A stretch of 64,000 nucleotides of DNA from Branchiostoma floridae (GCF_000003815.2 NC_049997.1:10718073-10782072), one strand, 5' to 3'. Numbered from the stretch's first letter, positions 44,530 through 55,631 are shown. The notes: generated by a model not told the origin, from the letters alone. Made by a program: numbers and translations.

Positions 44530-45145
44530 TACATCTTGACTTTCATTTGTTATGTGAGCGTGCCAGGCAGCAAGAATTTAGAAGAGGCCAGGCTGATGCA
44601 GAGTCCTGGAGAAAAGCCAAATTTGGGCCAATTTAACCTCCCAGAGCTGATGGTTTCATCAGATCGGTAAAACTTGGCCTGTTTTGTGCTGCAGATTTAC
44701 TCACCCATTCGATGGGCTTTGCAGTGGTATGCAGCTTTTACATGAGAAATACCCCAAACTCATAACAATACAGCTCAGCACGCCAAATATGTCCATCCGG
44801 TTACGGCGTATATAAACGGGTTTGGCAGGAATTGGGTTTTTAATGGCACATGAGCGTTTTGCCTTACGAACCCCCATGTGTACATTCGTTACTTTCAAGT
44901 CTGAAATCGCCGTGTTTAGAATACGTTTAAGCCCTAGGATCAAGAAGTAAGAGGCCGTGATGCACGAATCATGAGACGGTTACTGCAAACGAGCCGGAAG
45001 ACTCAGTCTCTCCTGGGACCCATTAAGCTTTTCCATGCAACTCAAAGTGTCATCGTTTCCATATCTTAACCCCCAGAAGCCATTTAGGGCAATCCCAACT
45101 AGTAACATTTAGAAGATGAGCTTGTCTACGTTCTTGCGACATTTA
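44530..45145. other. no gene assigned
   Basis: A minus-strand frame at 44701-44943 (containing RRNRMDIFGVLSCIVMSLGY) has one hydrophobic stretch but no ATG start and no known relative. Confidence 0.35.
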
Positions 45146-45149
45146 CCAA

Positions 45150-46420
45150 ACACATTAAGGAAAGTCAGCTCAAAGACGTGTCAAATACAAAGTTATGTTA
45201 AAGTTCAATGTCTTCATAGATATAGTTTGACATTAATTTCGACGCAATCGCAAAGGAGATGTTCTTGGCTGCTAGCTATTACATGTTATCCCCCCATCGG
45301 TATTGCTGGTAACGTAAGCTGTAATGTTTCTCAAATACAGAATTATGTAAAGGTTCAATGACATCAGACAAGTGTATATGGTATAATCTTGATTTTGATA
45401 CTAAAGTTGGTCTCTCCCTGTTACGGCACTGTTTTGTTATTTTTGCCGATGTATAATTTAGATATTGCGTAATACGTAAAAGTGTGACTTAAGACAACAA
45501 AACGTAAGAAAATCTCTGAAATTTGTTGAGTAATCTTTCGAACCCCGCAGGGCCGCACCGGTGTCCCAGGTGTAGTGAGATAGCACCTTAAGGAGGGTTA
45601 ATGTCCGTTATTTGACTGTCCCTATTAACACACCTGTCATTCCCATTGGTATTCTTGCTAACTAACGTAAGCAGTCATGCATGTTTTTGAGACATACAAC
45701 CATGTAAAGGTTCAATGACATCGGATATATCCATGTACATTAACTTCGATGTTAAATGCGGGGATAACGTCCGTTTGACACTCTCATCAGTAACACATCT
45801 GTCTTTTCCCATTGGTATTCTTGCTAACGTAACCAGTCATGCATGTTCTTGAGACATACAACCATGTAAAGAATCATTGCCATCGTATATATCCATGTAG
45901 ATTAACTTTGATGTTAAATGCGAGGATAACGTCCGTTTGACACTATCCTCAGTAACACACCTGTATTTTCCCATTGGTATTCTTGCTAACGTGAGCAGTC
46001 ATGCATGTTTTTGAGACATACAACCATGAAAAAGTTCCATGACATCAGATATATCAATGTAGATTAACTTTGGTATTGAGATAAATGCGGGGTTATGTAC
46101 CATTTGACTGTTCGCTATAACACATCTGTCTTTTCTCAATGGTATTCTTGCTAACGTAAGCAGTCATGTATTATTCCTAGACATACAACCGTGTAAAGGT
46201 TCATTGACATCGGGTACATCCATGTAGATTAACTTTGATATTGAGACAAACGCGAGGTTAAGTACCGTTTGACTGTTCGCTATCAAAACGTCTTTCCAAG
46301 TTAGGAATTATGGTGAATGCAACGTGCCACGTTTCTCAAATACAGTACTATGTAAAAAGGTTCATTGACACCATTCAGTTTAACCAACGTTCACTTTGAG
46401 ACAAAAATGGGGTTAATGGC
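45150..46420. repeat. minisatellite, 150-166 bp period
   Basis: ATTGGTATTCTTGCTAAC recurs at 45645, 45811, 45973 and (diverged) 46139, with earlier relatives at 45179 and 45330 (CAAATACA.AGTTATGT) and a later one at 46330. Units also share GAGACATACAACCATGTAAA and ATCCATGTAGATTAACTTTG. A half type A element sits between early and late units. Confidence 0.85.
45421..45589. mobile_element. type A element, right half, inside the minisatellite
   Basis: Core TAGATATTGCGTAATACGTA and right arm GGCCGCACCGGTGTCCCAGG to GATAGCACCTT. The left arm is missing. It splits the tandem array. Confidence 0.75.
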
Positions 46421-46439
46421 TATTTGGCAGCCCGCTATA

Positions 46440-47235
46440 CAAGGGACTTCTCCCAAGTGTTCCTTCTTGAATTCTAATAGAAGGAAAATACCAGTAGAAT
46501 ACCAGTAGAATGATGATGATGTCACTATTATGCACTGCTTACATCCGAACGGACGTAAGCTTTGCGCTCATCTGTTTGGAGGTCAATCCCCCACAATAAA
46601 ACAAAGTAATGTTACTATCCAAAGGAATTCCCCCAAATGGTACGTCTTCTAACAGAAGTGACAATCCCAGTAGAAGAAATGATGTCACTAGTACGCAAGG
46701 ACGTAACGGACGTAAGCTTAAATTGTTTGGCGGTCCATCACGCACAATAAAACAAAGTAATGTTACTATCCAAAGGAATTCTCTCAAGTTGTACTTCTCC
46801 TAACAGAAGTGAAAATCCCAGTAGAAGAAATGATGTCACTAGTACGCACAGCTTACATCCGAACGGACGTAAGCTTAAACTGTTTGGCGGTCCATCACGC
46901 ACCATAAAACAAAGTAATGTTACTATCCAAAGGAATTCTCCCAAGTTGTACTTCTTCTAACAGAAGTGAAAATCCCAGTAGATGACATGATGTCACTAGT
47001 ACGCACTGCTTACATCCGAACATACGTAAGCTTGACACTCATCTGTTTGGCGGTCAATCACCCACAATAAAACAAAGTAATGTTACTTTCCAAAGGAATT
47101 CTCCCAAATGGTACTTCTTCGAACAGAAGCGAAAATCCCAGTAGAAGAAATGATGTCACTAGTACGCACTGCTTACATCCGAACTGACGTGACACATCTG
47201 TTTGGCGGTCCATCACGCACCATAAAACAAAGAAA
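46440..47235. repeat. minisatellite, 151-163 bp period, five units
   Basis: AATCCCAGTAGAAGAAATGA-type starts lie at 46663, 46814, 46971 and 47134, with a first diverged unit at about 46491. Each unit carries TGATGTCACTAGTACGCACT, TTACATCCGAACGGACGTAA, GTTTGGCGGTCCATCACGCA and AAACAAAGTAATGTTACTAT. The open frames on both strands here are products of the repeat. Confidence 0.9.
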
Positions 47236-47239
47236 GCTT

Positions 47240-47980
47240 CTTCCCATATGAGGTTTCTAAAGGACGAGGCGCTTTCCTTGATGTATTCTATTGTTGGACA
47301 GAACGCACATGAGTATCAACGATGCTTAAACCTTAAAACCAAATAACAGTTAGCAGAGAAAAACCAAATAACGGAGCAGAACACTTTGTGCAAATGCCTG
47401 TAGCCTCTTACAGCTTAAACTTAGATATCTGATGTCATGTGATAAACTTCTCTGGTACTTAACGGATCATAATGACCGTCAGCGGGGGTCTTTACGCCTC
47501 GTTGAAAATCGAAAAATCTTGAGAGATTTATTCCAAACATCTTGAGATGTTTTGACTCAACTGGAGATTGTTCATGAGAATCTTGAGAACGTTTTACTAA
47601 GTCTCAAGATTCTTTTAAAAGATCTCAACATTTTTTTCCAGACCCTTTCAAAGCATCTCAATACACATTCAAAGCATCTCAAGATACGTTTATGACGTGG
47701 CAGAATATGGCAGAATATTGAGAATATTCTCCTCTAAATGCTAGCTCAGCTACATGGACTTTCAAACCAACTGTGCAGGCGATAGCTTGACAAATTTCCC
47801 CGACAGTTATTCAAGGCCACATAGCAGTTGGGTGCGCCTTGGTCTCTCACTCCCGAGACTTCAAAGACACGTGCAAAAAGAGCTTCTCTGTTCCCCGACG
47901 CCACATCTTTACACTCTTAACCTTTACAGCATTCATTATCGCAACATGGCTGTGAACATGCCGCACTTCTGAACCACCCT
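47240..47980. other. no gene; CTTGAGA/TCTCAAG motif cluster
   Basis: 47515-47725 contains repeated AATCTTGAGA, CATCTTGAGATG, TCTCAAGATTC and CATCTCAAGA motifs in both orientations, able to form many short stems. No gene supported. Confidence 0.5.
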
Positions 47981-49008
47981 CACAGAGCGCGGTGGCGCCA
48001 GCGCCGTATCTATATGGCGGCAATGTGCCGTTACTATGGCAACTCGGCACGATATCTTTACTGGTGATATACAGCCCGTGTTTTGAAGACGCTGTTCAAA
48101 TAGGGTACAATTATGAATTTTAAGTGTTACTTCTCCATAGGTCCTCGTAGTTACAAAAAAAAAATTGCCACTAACCTCAAACCTTAAGGAGCACATTGGC
48201 GCCAGCGTCGTATCCTTAAGGCGGCAATGTGCTGTTACCATGGCAACTTGGCAAGATATCTTTACTGGTGATATACAGCCCTTGGTTTGAAGACGCTCTT
48301 CAACCAGGGTGCAATTATGGATTTTAAGCGTTACTTCTCCATAGGTCCTCGGAGTTTACGAAAAAACAAACTTGCCACTAGCCTCAAACCTTAAGGAACA
48401 CATTGGCGCCAGCGTCGTATCCTTAAGGCGGCAATGTGCTGTTACCATGGCAACTTGGCAAGATATCTTTACTGGTGATATACAGCCCTTGGTTTGAAGA
48501 TGTTCTTCAACCAGGGTGCAATTATGGATTTTAAGCGTTACTTCTCCATAGGTCCTCGTAGTTAACCAAAAAAAACTTGCCACTAACATCAAACATTGGC
48601 GCCGGCGTCGTATCTTTAAGGCGGCAATGGTTTGTTAACATGGCAACTTGGCACGATATCTTAAGTGGTGATATGCAGCCAGTGGTTTGAAGACGCTGTT
48701 CAAATAGGGTACAATTATGAATTTTAAGCGTTGCTTCTCCATAGGTCCCCGTAGTTAACAAAAAAAACTTGCCACTAACCTCAAACCTCAAGGAACATTG
48801 GCGCCAGCGTCGTATCTATATGGCGGCAATGTACCTTTACCATGGTAACATAGCACGATATCTTTAATGGTGATATACAGCTGCAGCCTGTGGTTTGAAG
48901 ACAGGGTACAATTATGGATTATAAGTGTTGCGAGTCCATGGACTTTAGGGAAAACACTGCTAACATTGCCACCAACTTCAAATCTTAAACCTTAAGGGGC
49001 ACATTCAG

Positions 49009-50931
49009 TTCAGTTCAGTTCACCTTTATTTATACTGATAAGCCCTATCGGCCAACATGTAGGCCGTTCTTCCTAGGGGACCAGTTAAGGACCAGTTGAG
49101 GGGAGGTGTCACGGGAGAAAATAAATAGATAAACAAAATAGACATTAATACAGTTATTTACACTAGATACAATCATAATATCAAATTCAAACTCATAATA
49201 TCGATATCAGCTAGCAGTTCGAAATTAATCCATGTCGGAAGGCTCGCAAAGAGGGAGAATTCCGTACATCTTCTGGGATGATGTTCCAGACTGCCGGACC
49301 CGACACCGCTAACGACCTCCTCACACACTCCCTGCTCACACGGGGCGCAATCAACTTCAGGGTTGAAGATTGTCTGGTAGCTCTAGCTGCGTTTTCGCGG
49401 CATGTCATAAAAAGTTCACCCATGTGGGCTGGTAGCATGTTGTTAAGCGACTTATACACTACTAGGAGCTTATGCATTTTGTGTATGGATTGTATATCTT
49501 TCCACCCAAGGAGATGGTGCACTACAGTAGTTGGAGTTCTGGACTGAACACCCAGAATAAGTTTACCCACTCTGTTCTGCATCCTCTGCAGTCTTTGGAT
49601 TTGCACTGTACTGGCTCCATCCCACACTGAGGAACAATAGGTAATGTGAGGTAGAAAAATGGTTTCATACATTGTTAAGAGTGCTGCCTTTGTCACAAGT
49701 GGGCGGACTTGTCGCATCATGCTAAGTGCACGCTTCAGTTTGCTTAACACGGTCTCTACATGCATGTCCCATTTAAGTTCTTTATCCACAGTAACACCTA
49801 GATACTTATATGCTGGGACTACGTTCAACATGTCATTGTTTATGTGAACGAACAGTTTGTGTGTGTTCAAGAGCCGTTTGTTGGTTCCAATGAGCATTGC
49901 TTTGCATTTGTTTGCATTTATTGATAGGCTATTGGCAACAAACCAGTTTGACAGCCTGTCTAGGTCAGATTGTAAAGCAAGTTGAACACTTGCTAAGTCA
50001 GGATGACTAACATAAAGTATAGTGTCATCAGCATATAAAGCAATATGGCATTTACATACACAGTTGGGCATATCGTTCACATAAATTAGATATAACAGAG
50101 GGCCTAGTATAGAGCCCTGGGGGACTCCATAATTAACTGTACAAAAATCTGATGTATGACCATTGACTGAAGTGCAGTGGGATCGCCCAGACAGATAGGA
50201 CTGGAACCACTTAGCGGACTGACCAATTATACCATAGGCTGACAATTTTTGCATAAGGATACTATGATCTATGGTATCGAAGGCCTTGGACAGGTCAATA
50301 AAAATTGCACCTGTGATGTTTCCATTGTCAATTGCCTTATACCACTCCTCAGTAACAAGGTGTAGGGCAGTTTCAGTCGAATGTTTCCGACGGAAACCAG
50401 ATTGTCTGTCAGACAGCAGGTTATTTTCCGTCAAAAACTGATAAACTTGTATGTGAACTGCACGTTCAAGGATCTTAGAGACTGCCGGTAGGATACTGAC
50501 CGGTCTATAATTACCCGCCTCCGTTCTGTCCCCAGCCTTGAAGATTGGCACAATCCGTGCTTTTTTCCAGTCTGTGGGAAGTTCTGAGGTTAACAAGGAC
50601 AAATTCATAATGGAAGTTAATGATGGTGCAATGACAGGAGCAGCTGCTCTAAGCAGGCGACAGTTTAGCCCATCCAGCCCACTGGCTTTGTTGACTTTCA
50701 TGGTTAGGAGTTCATTCAAGACAAATGATTCAGAGATGGGTTGGAAACTAAACATAACCTTACTGTGTTGCAGAAACTGCAAAGGGTGAAAGAGAGACGT
50801 GCATCTCTGTATCATAGCAGCTAATTTGCCAGCTGCATGGCCAAAAAAGGAGTTAAGTTCTCTGGCTATAGCAGAGGGTGAAGACTCTACTTTACCATCA
50901 CTGTTTACCAAGCTGGGTATCTCAGAGGACT
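49009..50931 (-). mobile_element. 5-prime-truncated CR1/L2-type LINE
   Basis: The element starts (minus strand) at about 50931, inside the protein upstream of the reverse transcriptase. It runs through an uninterrupted RT frame and ends with a UTR containing ATAAATAAAGGTGAACTGAA and a short GAACT-type tandem tail (plus 49009-49025). Short tandem 3-prime tails and 5-prime truncation are typical of CR1/L2-type LINEs. It lies exactly within one unit of the ~200 bp minisatellite. The endonuclease and ORF1 are missing, so this copy cannot move by itself. Confidence 0.85.
49211..50911 (-). CDS. LINE reverse transcriptase (partial pol, N-terminus missing)
   Basis: 566 codons without a stop. The first codon is TTG and the frame stays open upstream to the insertion edge (codons for KSSEIPSLVNSDGK), so this is not a true start but the truncated middle of the polyprotein. 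Seen in order: NYRPVSILPAVSKILER (about 134-150), FRRKHSTETALH (173-184), RT motif A FIDLSKAFDTIDHS with the first catalytic Asp at 206, motif B YGVPQGSILGPLLY (261-274), motif C ALYADDTILY with the catalytic DD at 295-296, KYLGVTVDKELKWDMH (369-384), then the C-terminal thumb region with AVWNIIPEDVR (540-550). The protein would copy the element's RNA at a nicked target site. It lacks the apurinic-like endonuclease. The intact frame suggests a young insertion. Superfamily CR1/L2/Jockey; the exact clade is uncertain. Confidence 0.9.
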   Translation of the reverse strand: MVNSDGKVESSPSAIARELNSFFGHAAGKLAAMIQRCTSLFHPLQFLQHSKVMFSFQPISESFVLNELLTMKVNKASGLDGLNCRLLRAAAPVIAPSLTSIMNLSLLTSELPTDWKKARIVPIFKAGDRTEAGNYRPVSILPAVSKILERAVHIQVYQFLTENNLLSDRQSGFRRKHSTETALHLVTEEWYKAIDNGNITGAIFIDLSKAFDTIDHSILMQKLSAYGIIGQSAKWFQSYLSGRSHCTSVNGHTSDFCTVNYGVPQGSILGPLLYLIYVNDMPNCVCKCHIALYADDTILYVSHPDLASVQLALQSDLDRLSNWFVANSLSINANKCKAMLIGTNKRLLNTHKLFVHINNDMLNVVPAYKYLGVTVDKELKWDMHVETVLSKLKRALSMMRQVRPLVTKAALLTMYETIFLPHITYCSSVWDGASTVQIQRLQRMQNRVGKLILGVQSRTPTTVVHHLLGWKDIQSIHKMHKLLVVYKSLNNMLPAHMGELFMTCRENAARATRQSSTLKLIAPRVSRECVRRSLAVSGPAVWNIIPEDVRNSPSLRAFRHGLISNC

Positions 50932-51014
50932 TCTGGCGCCAGTGTTGTATCTTAATGGAGGCAATGTGCTGTTACCATGGCAACTTGACAAGATATCTTT
51001 ACTAGTGATACATA

Positions 51015-52600
51015 GCCTTTGGGATGTAGAGCACAACTATGCACTTTATGTCCTTTATGTTTAAGCTTTTCAGAGAATTACTTCTATCTAAAACCTATAG
51101 AATATTGTCTGGTTTCCACATCAGCTATATACGCCATATCGACAACTAATTCCTATTAGGTACAGTCTATCGAGTTGTGGGTACAAGGCAACAGATATTG
51201 TTCAACGTACGTGTGCAAAACTACATAAACCTATGAGCAAGTCAGCATAATACGTGTGACTACAATTCCAAGACCTTCTTTAATCTTGAGGTTACATTTA
51301 GACTTGACTTTGACATATGAGGTGTCTGATTTAAAAACATTGACATCGTAACAGCCCTACATGGGCGCCAACAGTAACGGACGTCTGGTTTCTAGCGTTA
51401 CCTACAGAGTGTTGGTGGAATAGCTTACCACGTACGGTGTTGGCTGGGTCGCCTCTACATCTAATCCTACCTGGTATTGGACAAAAGCACTCGCTTTTAA
51501 CCTGTCAACGCATTTCCTTCCCAAGACTTGGCGGGGATAAGAAAAACCTTTCCTGCTGTCCTCAAGGTTCTATCGAACGCATTTCTATCGAACGCTCCTT
51601 TGATGAATGGGCGCTGCATGCAGCCCAGATGTTGGCAGTAGATAGTCCGTGAACTTTAACCACGGAAGGCCGGACCTTGCCCAGCCGGTAAGGACACCGC
51701 TTCAGAGGCGTGCAGGTTCAGTGGAGGCCAGATCGACTCCCTGATACATAAAGCCTCCTAGATGAACTTTCCGTCCGGTAGAGACGAAGTGGTTATAGAT
51801 AGGGATCTGTCTGGACCTTGGTAAGGTCGGTAATACCCAACGTTAACCAACTTCCCATCAAGACCGAGGGCCGCTTGCGAAATTGCCTGAAAGTGAGGTG
51901 CGAACAGAGAGATCCCTCTGCATGAAGCTTTGGTCATTAAAACTATAGAAACTATAGGAGACAGAAGACTAGAAAGGCCATAGTTTTGAAGGAAATGCAG
52001 GATGTTTTTGAAGGGGAGAAAAAAGGAAAATCGTAAGAAAAGAAACTAAAAGTAAGCCGTGGCCCTTTGCCAATCTATTCACACACAATAGTAAAAAATG
52101 TCCGTATGTTACGAAGCGTCCCTTCCAACCCGTGTGCAAAATTAATAAAAAGCGTACAATCACCAAGCGAACCACAAGCAGAGTGGGGGGGGGGGGCAAA
52201 TATTCTATAAACCACACGTTTCACAGGGCTGGTGGTGACGTCATCGCCCAGTTTTGAGTTTTGATTGGCTAAATTCGGAAGAAAAATAATCCGGCTACAA
52301 AAAACAAAAAGTTTACCTTCGGAAATTTAATCATCACCTGATCTCGCTCCAGGGCATTTTTAATGCTGTCATCAGGGTTGGAGAGGTTTTCTAAAATTCA
52401 TTTATCCTATCAGGCAAGTACATAAAAAAATTTCTTGCCCAAACCAACTTGCCCGAAATTCAAACTACATTGTGCTTCTACGTATTTATTTTCATTTCCA
52501 TCGACGGAATTCTTGTTATTGGCTCTAGCTATTTTTCTGCGTTGACCAGTGCTTGATGCCATGACTGAAAAGTAGCAAGTATGTCAGGTCGAGCAAGTGA
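51015..52600. other. no gene recognised; possible SINE relic
   Basis: 51655-51900 contains CCAGCCGGTAAGGACACCGC and AGATCGACTCC, which resemble degenerate A and B boxes about 50 bp apart, so it may be an old tRNA-derived retroposon. A 12 G run is at 52183-52195. Otherwise nothing. Confidence 0.35.
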
Positions 52601-53135
52601 GGTAGCACATGCACTTCACCTCACCTCACCTCACCGGTCCCATAGCCTCATGGGCCGTAGGGGCAGCAATGCCTTCAACATAAGTCTTGCCCGATTGGTA
52701 TTTTCGCTTTCCCAAAGCGATAGGGTTAGTGGACTTGTCCAACCCTGTGCTGTGCAGTATTCATCCTTTGCTTTTACAGGCAAAATTGGCAAATACCCAG
52801 TGCGAAACATTGTAGTCAGAAAACCCCCAGGTCTTAGCGACAAGGCTTTTCAGAAGCGTAATTGACAATTTACAAGCACATAGATGTCCCTATTGGAAGG
52901 AGAAGCCAATAGTTCAGTCCTGGAGGATTTACATAAGTTGATATATATAGATCTCGTGTTTTTACTGGTCATAAACTACGTACGTTTGACTTTGAAACTA
53001 CGAAAGTCTTGCTTATCTATGAATCGATGGAATAGGGTGATTTCATCGTTTGTACCGAAGAGCAAGAGCTTCATAACCTGACAGATTTTCTTGATCAGCT
53101 CAGAATGGGAAGGACTCCTACAGTGTTTTCGATAG
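52601..53135. other. no gene assigned
   Basis: A short (CCTCA)n run at about 52616-52636. Overlapping frames on both strands at 52581-52865 are not recognisable. Confidence 0.4.
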
Positions 53136-53144
53136 TTGTGGTGT

Positions 53145-53225
53145 TGTTGTTGTTTTTAACGTGCTCAAGGTGTGGCTCTCCTTAAATTCGACATCGGCGT
53201 CCTTATTCCAAGCTAGGTACTCACT
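53145..53225 (-). mobile_element. SINE body fragment
   Basis: The minus strand reads CGGTGTAAGTGAGTACCTAG, then AGGAGAGCCACACCTTGAGC and ACGTTAAAAA, the same order as in the SINE at 29960-30080. Head missing. Confidence 0.65.
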
Positions 53226-53344
53226 TACACCGGGAAATCTTTATTGACGCGACAAAAGTACAGCGACTTTCGTAAGGTCTACATGTATAACAACTACTTA
53301 CAGTGCAACTAAACAGACATATATGGATATATATAGGTATGAAT

Positions 53345-53580
53345 AAGTCAACATATCGGATCTAGCAAGTCATTTACATTATTGATTCTACGGTATAAGA
53401 ATTCGTGGATATATTTGCCTACTTGTACACAGTGAGGATTATCGCCTCCCAGAATGTAGTCGAGTTTATCCATCGAACAGAGAGTAGCAAATTCTTTAGA
53501 ACAAGCGGAAAGTAATGTGAACAGCTCTGTGCGTTTGTCATTATATATCGTGAACAATCCACAACAAAGTGACGTTACAC
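53345..53580 (-). mobile_element. LINE C-terminal fragment
   Basis: About 69 codons to a stop at 53348 read NDKRTELFTLLSACSKEFAT, then DKLDYILGGDNPHC and VGKYIHEFLYRRINN. Positions align with the 23.1 kb fragment (ELFT.L, F..L...D, YI, GKYI). The first codon is TTG, so this is the end of a longer protein whose upstream part is lost. Confidence 0.7.
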
Positions 53581-53624
53581 CTGAGTATTACAATCGACGA
53601 TATTCTTGTTAAGTGCCTTTCAAA

Positions 53625-53924
53625 ATGACTCAACGTCGAAGCATATCAGAAGACAACAGTTTGGAGCCAAACGTCCTACTGTTACGCCAATTGCAAGCGA
53701 CGCCAATTGTTGAAAACCTCAATGATGTATCACTTTCAGCAACGCAAAAGATTACCTTGAATGTGCATCTGCACACACCCCTACAATCAGCCGAATACTA
53801 CAGGGCAATTTGTCGGAAGTTTCCAGCTGCGTTCAGCATCATTGGACTTCCAAGGTCACTCGGAACAGTGCAGTACTTAAGAAGTAATCCCATCTCTCTT
53901 AAGAGACGAGGTGATGGGAGATAG
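53625..53924 (+). CDS. hypothetical protein, 99 codons
   Basis: ATG with A at -3 opens a frame of 99 codons: MTQRRSISEDNSLEPNVLLL at the start, then a middle with NDVSLSATQKITLNVHLHTP, and a basic C-terminus (ISLKRRGDGR). Composition looks more protein-like than the surrounding AT-rich frames. No signal peptide, membrane segment or known motif. It starts only about 45 bp from the 5-prime edge of a divergent LINE remnant, and a higher-order tandem repeat begins about 60 bp after its stop. It could be an exon, part of a retroelement or chance; I do not recognise a family. Confidence 0.3.
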   Translation: MTQRRSISEDNSLEPNVLLLRQLQATPIVENLNDVSLSATQKITLNVHLHTPLQSAEYYRAICRKFPAAFSIIGLPRSLGTVQYLRSNPISLKRRGDGR

Positions 53925-53989
53925 AGATCGAGCTGTCTACAGTCCCGCTCATCGACATCGGAAGTCTATCCACTCGACCTTATTAAAGA

Positions 53990-54925
53990 GATGCTATCAG
54001 AAGGAAAGGATCAGTAGTTGACCACCGCGTGTGGGCTGACCTAGGCGAGATAATTGAAAAAATACCGTCTATAATTACTTGATGGTGATTGTTTGTTACC
54101 ATCGTGAAAAGAGAAGATGTTGCTTTTTTATGTGTCTTTGTTTGTTTGTGTTAGTGTGGTGTGTTGGTTGACCGATGTGAAAAAATACCGTCCTACGTTG
54201 ATGGTGATTGTTTGTCACCTTCGTGAAAGAGAAGTTGTTCCTTTTTTTTATATGTGTTTTCCGTTTGTTTGTTTGTTTGTTTGTTTGTTTGTATGAGTAT
54301 GTTGTGTGTCCATATCTATTTGAATACCGTAGAGTTGCAGGACGTGAGATGGGGGACAGTGTAGCAGTAGACTGGCAGGATTGGAAGGTTGGCTTGGCTT
54401 GTAATTGGGTCCAAATGTGTCTTGCAGACTGACAGGAAAATGCATAAACAGAACAGCTTGTTATCAGAAGGGAAGGATCAGTAGTTGACCACCACGTGCG
54501 GTCTGACCTAGGCGAGATAATTGAAAAGAATACTGTCTATAATTACTTGATGGTGATTGTTTGTCACCATAGTGAAAGAGAAGATGTTGCTTTTTTATAT
54601 GTGTCTTTGTTTGTTTGTGTTAGTGTGGTGTGTTGGTTGACCGATGTGAAAAAAATACCGTCTTACTTTGATGGTGATTGTTTGTCACTTTCATGAAAGA
54701 GATGTTGTTGCTTTTTTGATATGTGTTTTCCGTTTGTTTGTTTGTTTGTTTGTGTTAGTGTTTTGTGTGTTCACATCTATTTGAATATTGTAGAGAAACA
54801 GGATGTGAGATGGGAGAAGGTGTAGTGGTAGACTGGCAGGATTGGAAGGTTAGCTTAGCTTATAATTGGGGGAAAAGTTGTCTTATAGATTGACAGGAAA
54901 ATGCATACACAGAACAGCTTGGGCA
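53990..54925. repeat. higher-order tandem repeat: two ~469 bp units, each with internal repeats
   Basis: GGAAGGATCAGTAGTTGACC starts near 54002 (as GGAAAGGATCAG...) and 54471. Within each unit AAAATACCGTC...TTGATGGTGATTGTTTGTCACC and the GTTTGTTTGT run occur twice about 130 bp apart. Units also share GAGATGGG..A..GTGTAG and TTGACAGGAAAATGCATA. Confidence 0.85.
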
Positions 54926-54929
54926 GAAC

Positions 54930-55625
54930 TAGCAAGATAATTCCAATATTGAATGAAACCAGAAGTCCAGAAAACTTAAAATTTCTGTTTTGTTATTACT
55001 TTACACTGGTGGGGCTTGTCTGGTTTGCCTGCAAGTCTTCTGGTGCCCTTTAGTGAACTGTAATGTAATGACAAACGTTTTTAAAAAGGGATTGCATAAA
55101 TAAACCGTATATTGTGTTCCATGATGAAATACGCGCTCCAAAGGAAAATACTCTCCCTTTATCTAGATTACAGATGACGAATGAAAAGCGAGCCGTTGAT
55201 CTAGTATCGCGTTGGCTTCTCCTTAGCAGACTTGTCGTAAATGGAAAAAAGCTAGTTTTTGAGTCAACCAGACAGGTCAAAGCTATATAAATCTTACCCA
55301 GAAGGGTTATGTAAGATTTTGTCGTGCCAGGCGTCTTAGCTGTGCTGACATGCCTACTCATTTTCCAAGAAGTACAGCGAGTTGTAGATCCCTTCCTGGC
55401 ACTTTGGGCTTGACCGCCGTAACATGTAATTTATAATAACATAACTGTGAACGTGCTAATTTTCAACACACATGTATCATTCTGACTAAGGGATGCGTTA
55501 TTTTAATTAGATATATTCATCTTTTACTTATCTCATCCATATGGGAGCGAAATTACAAGTATCTGGGCAAAACACTGGTGTGTCATGGCTAGCAACAACG
55601 GGGTATCATGGTTGAACCTTGCTTA
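54930..55625. other. no gene recognised
   Basis: No feature supported. Confidence 0.5.
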
Positions 55626-55631
55626 GGCACT

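Larger units (their letters stand above)
47985..51010. repeat. minisatellite, 193-207 bp period, split by a LINE
   Basis: GGCGCCAGCGTCGTATC-type starts lie at 47994, 48198, 48405, 48598 and 48800. After the LINE the next unit resumes at about 50933 with TGGCGCCAGTGTTGTATCTT. Units share GTTACCATGGCAACTTGGCA, GATATCTTTACTGGTGATAT and TTTTAAGCGTTACTTCTCCA. Confidence 0.9.

Noticed and set aside
46539-46960. Paired open frames on both strands
   Set aside because: Products of the 151-163 bp minisatellite; frames shift between units.
46440-47235. CRISPR-like array
   Set aside because: The units are contiguous minisatellite repeats without unique spacers, in a eukaryotic genome.
49278-49547. Plus-strand open frames at 49278, 49659, 50538 and 50799
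   Set aside because: Shadows of the reverse transcriptase frame on the opposite strand.
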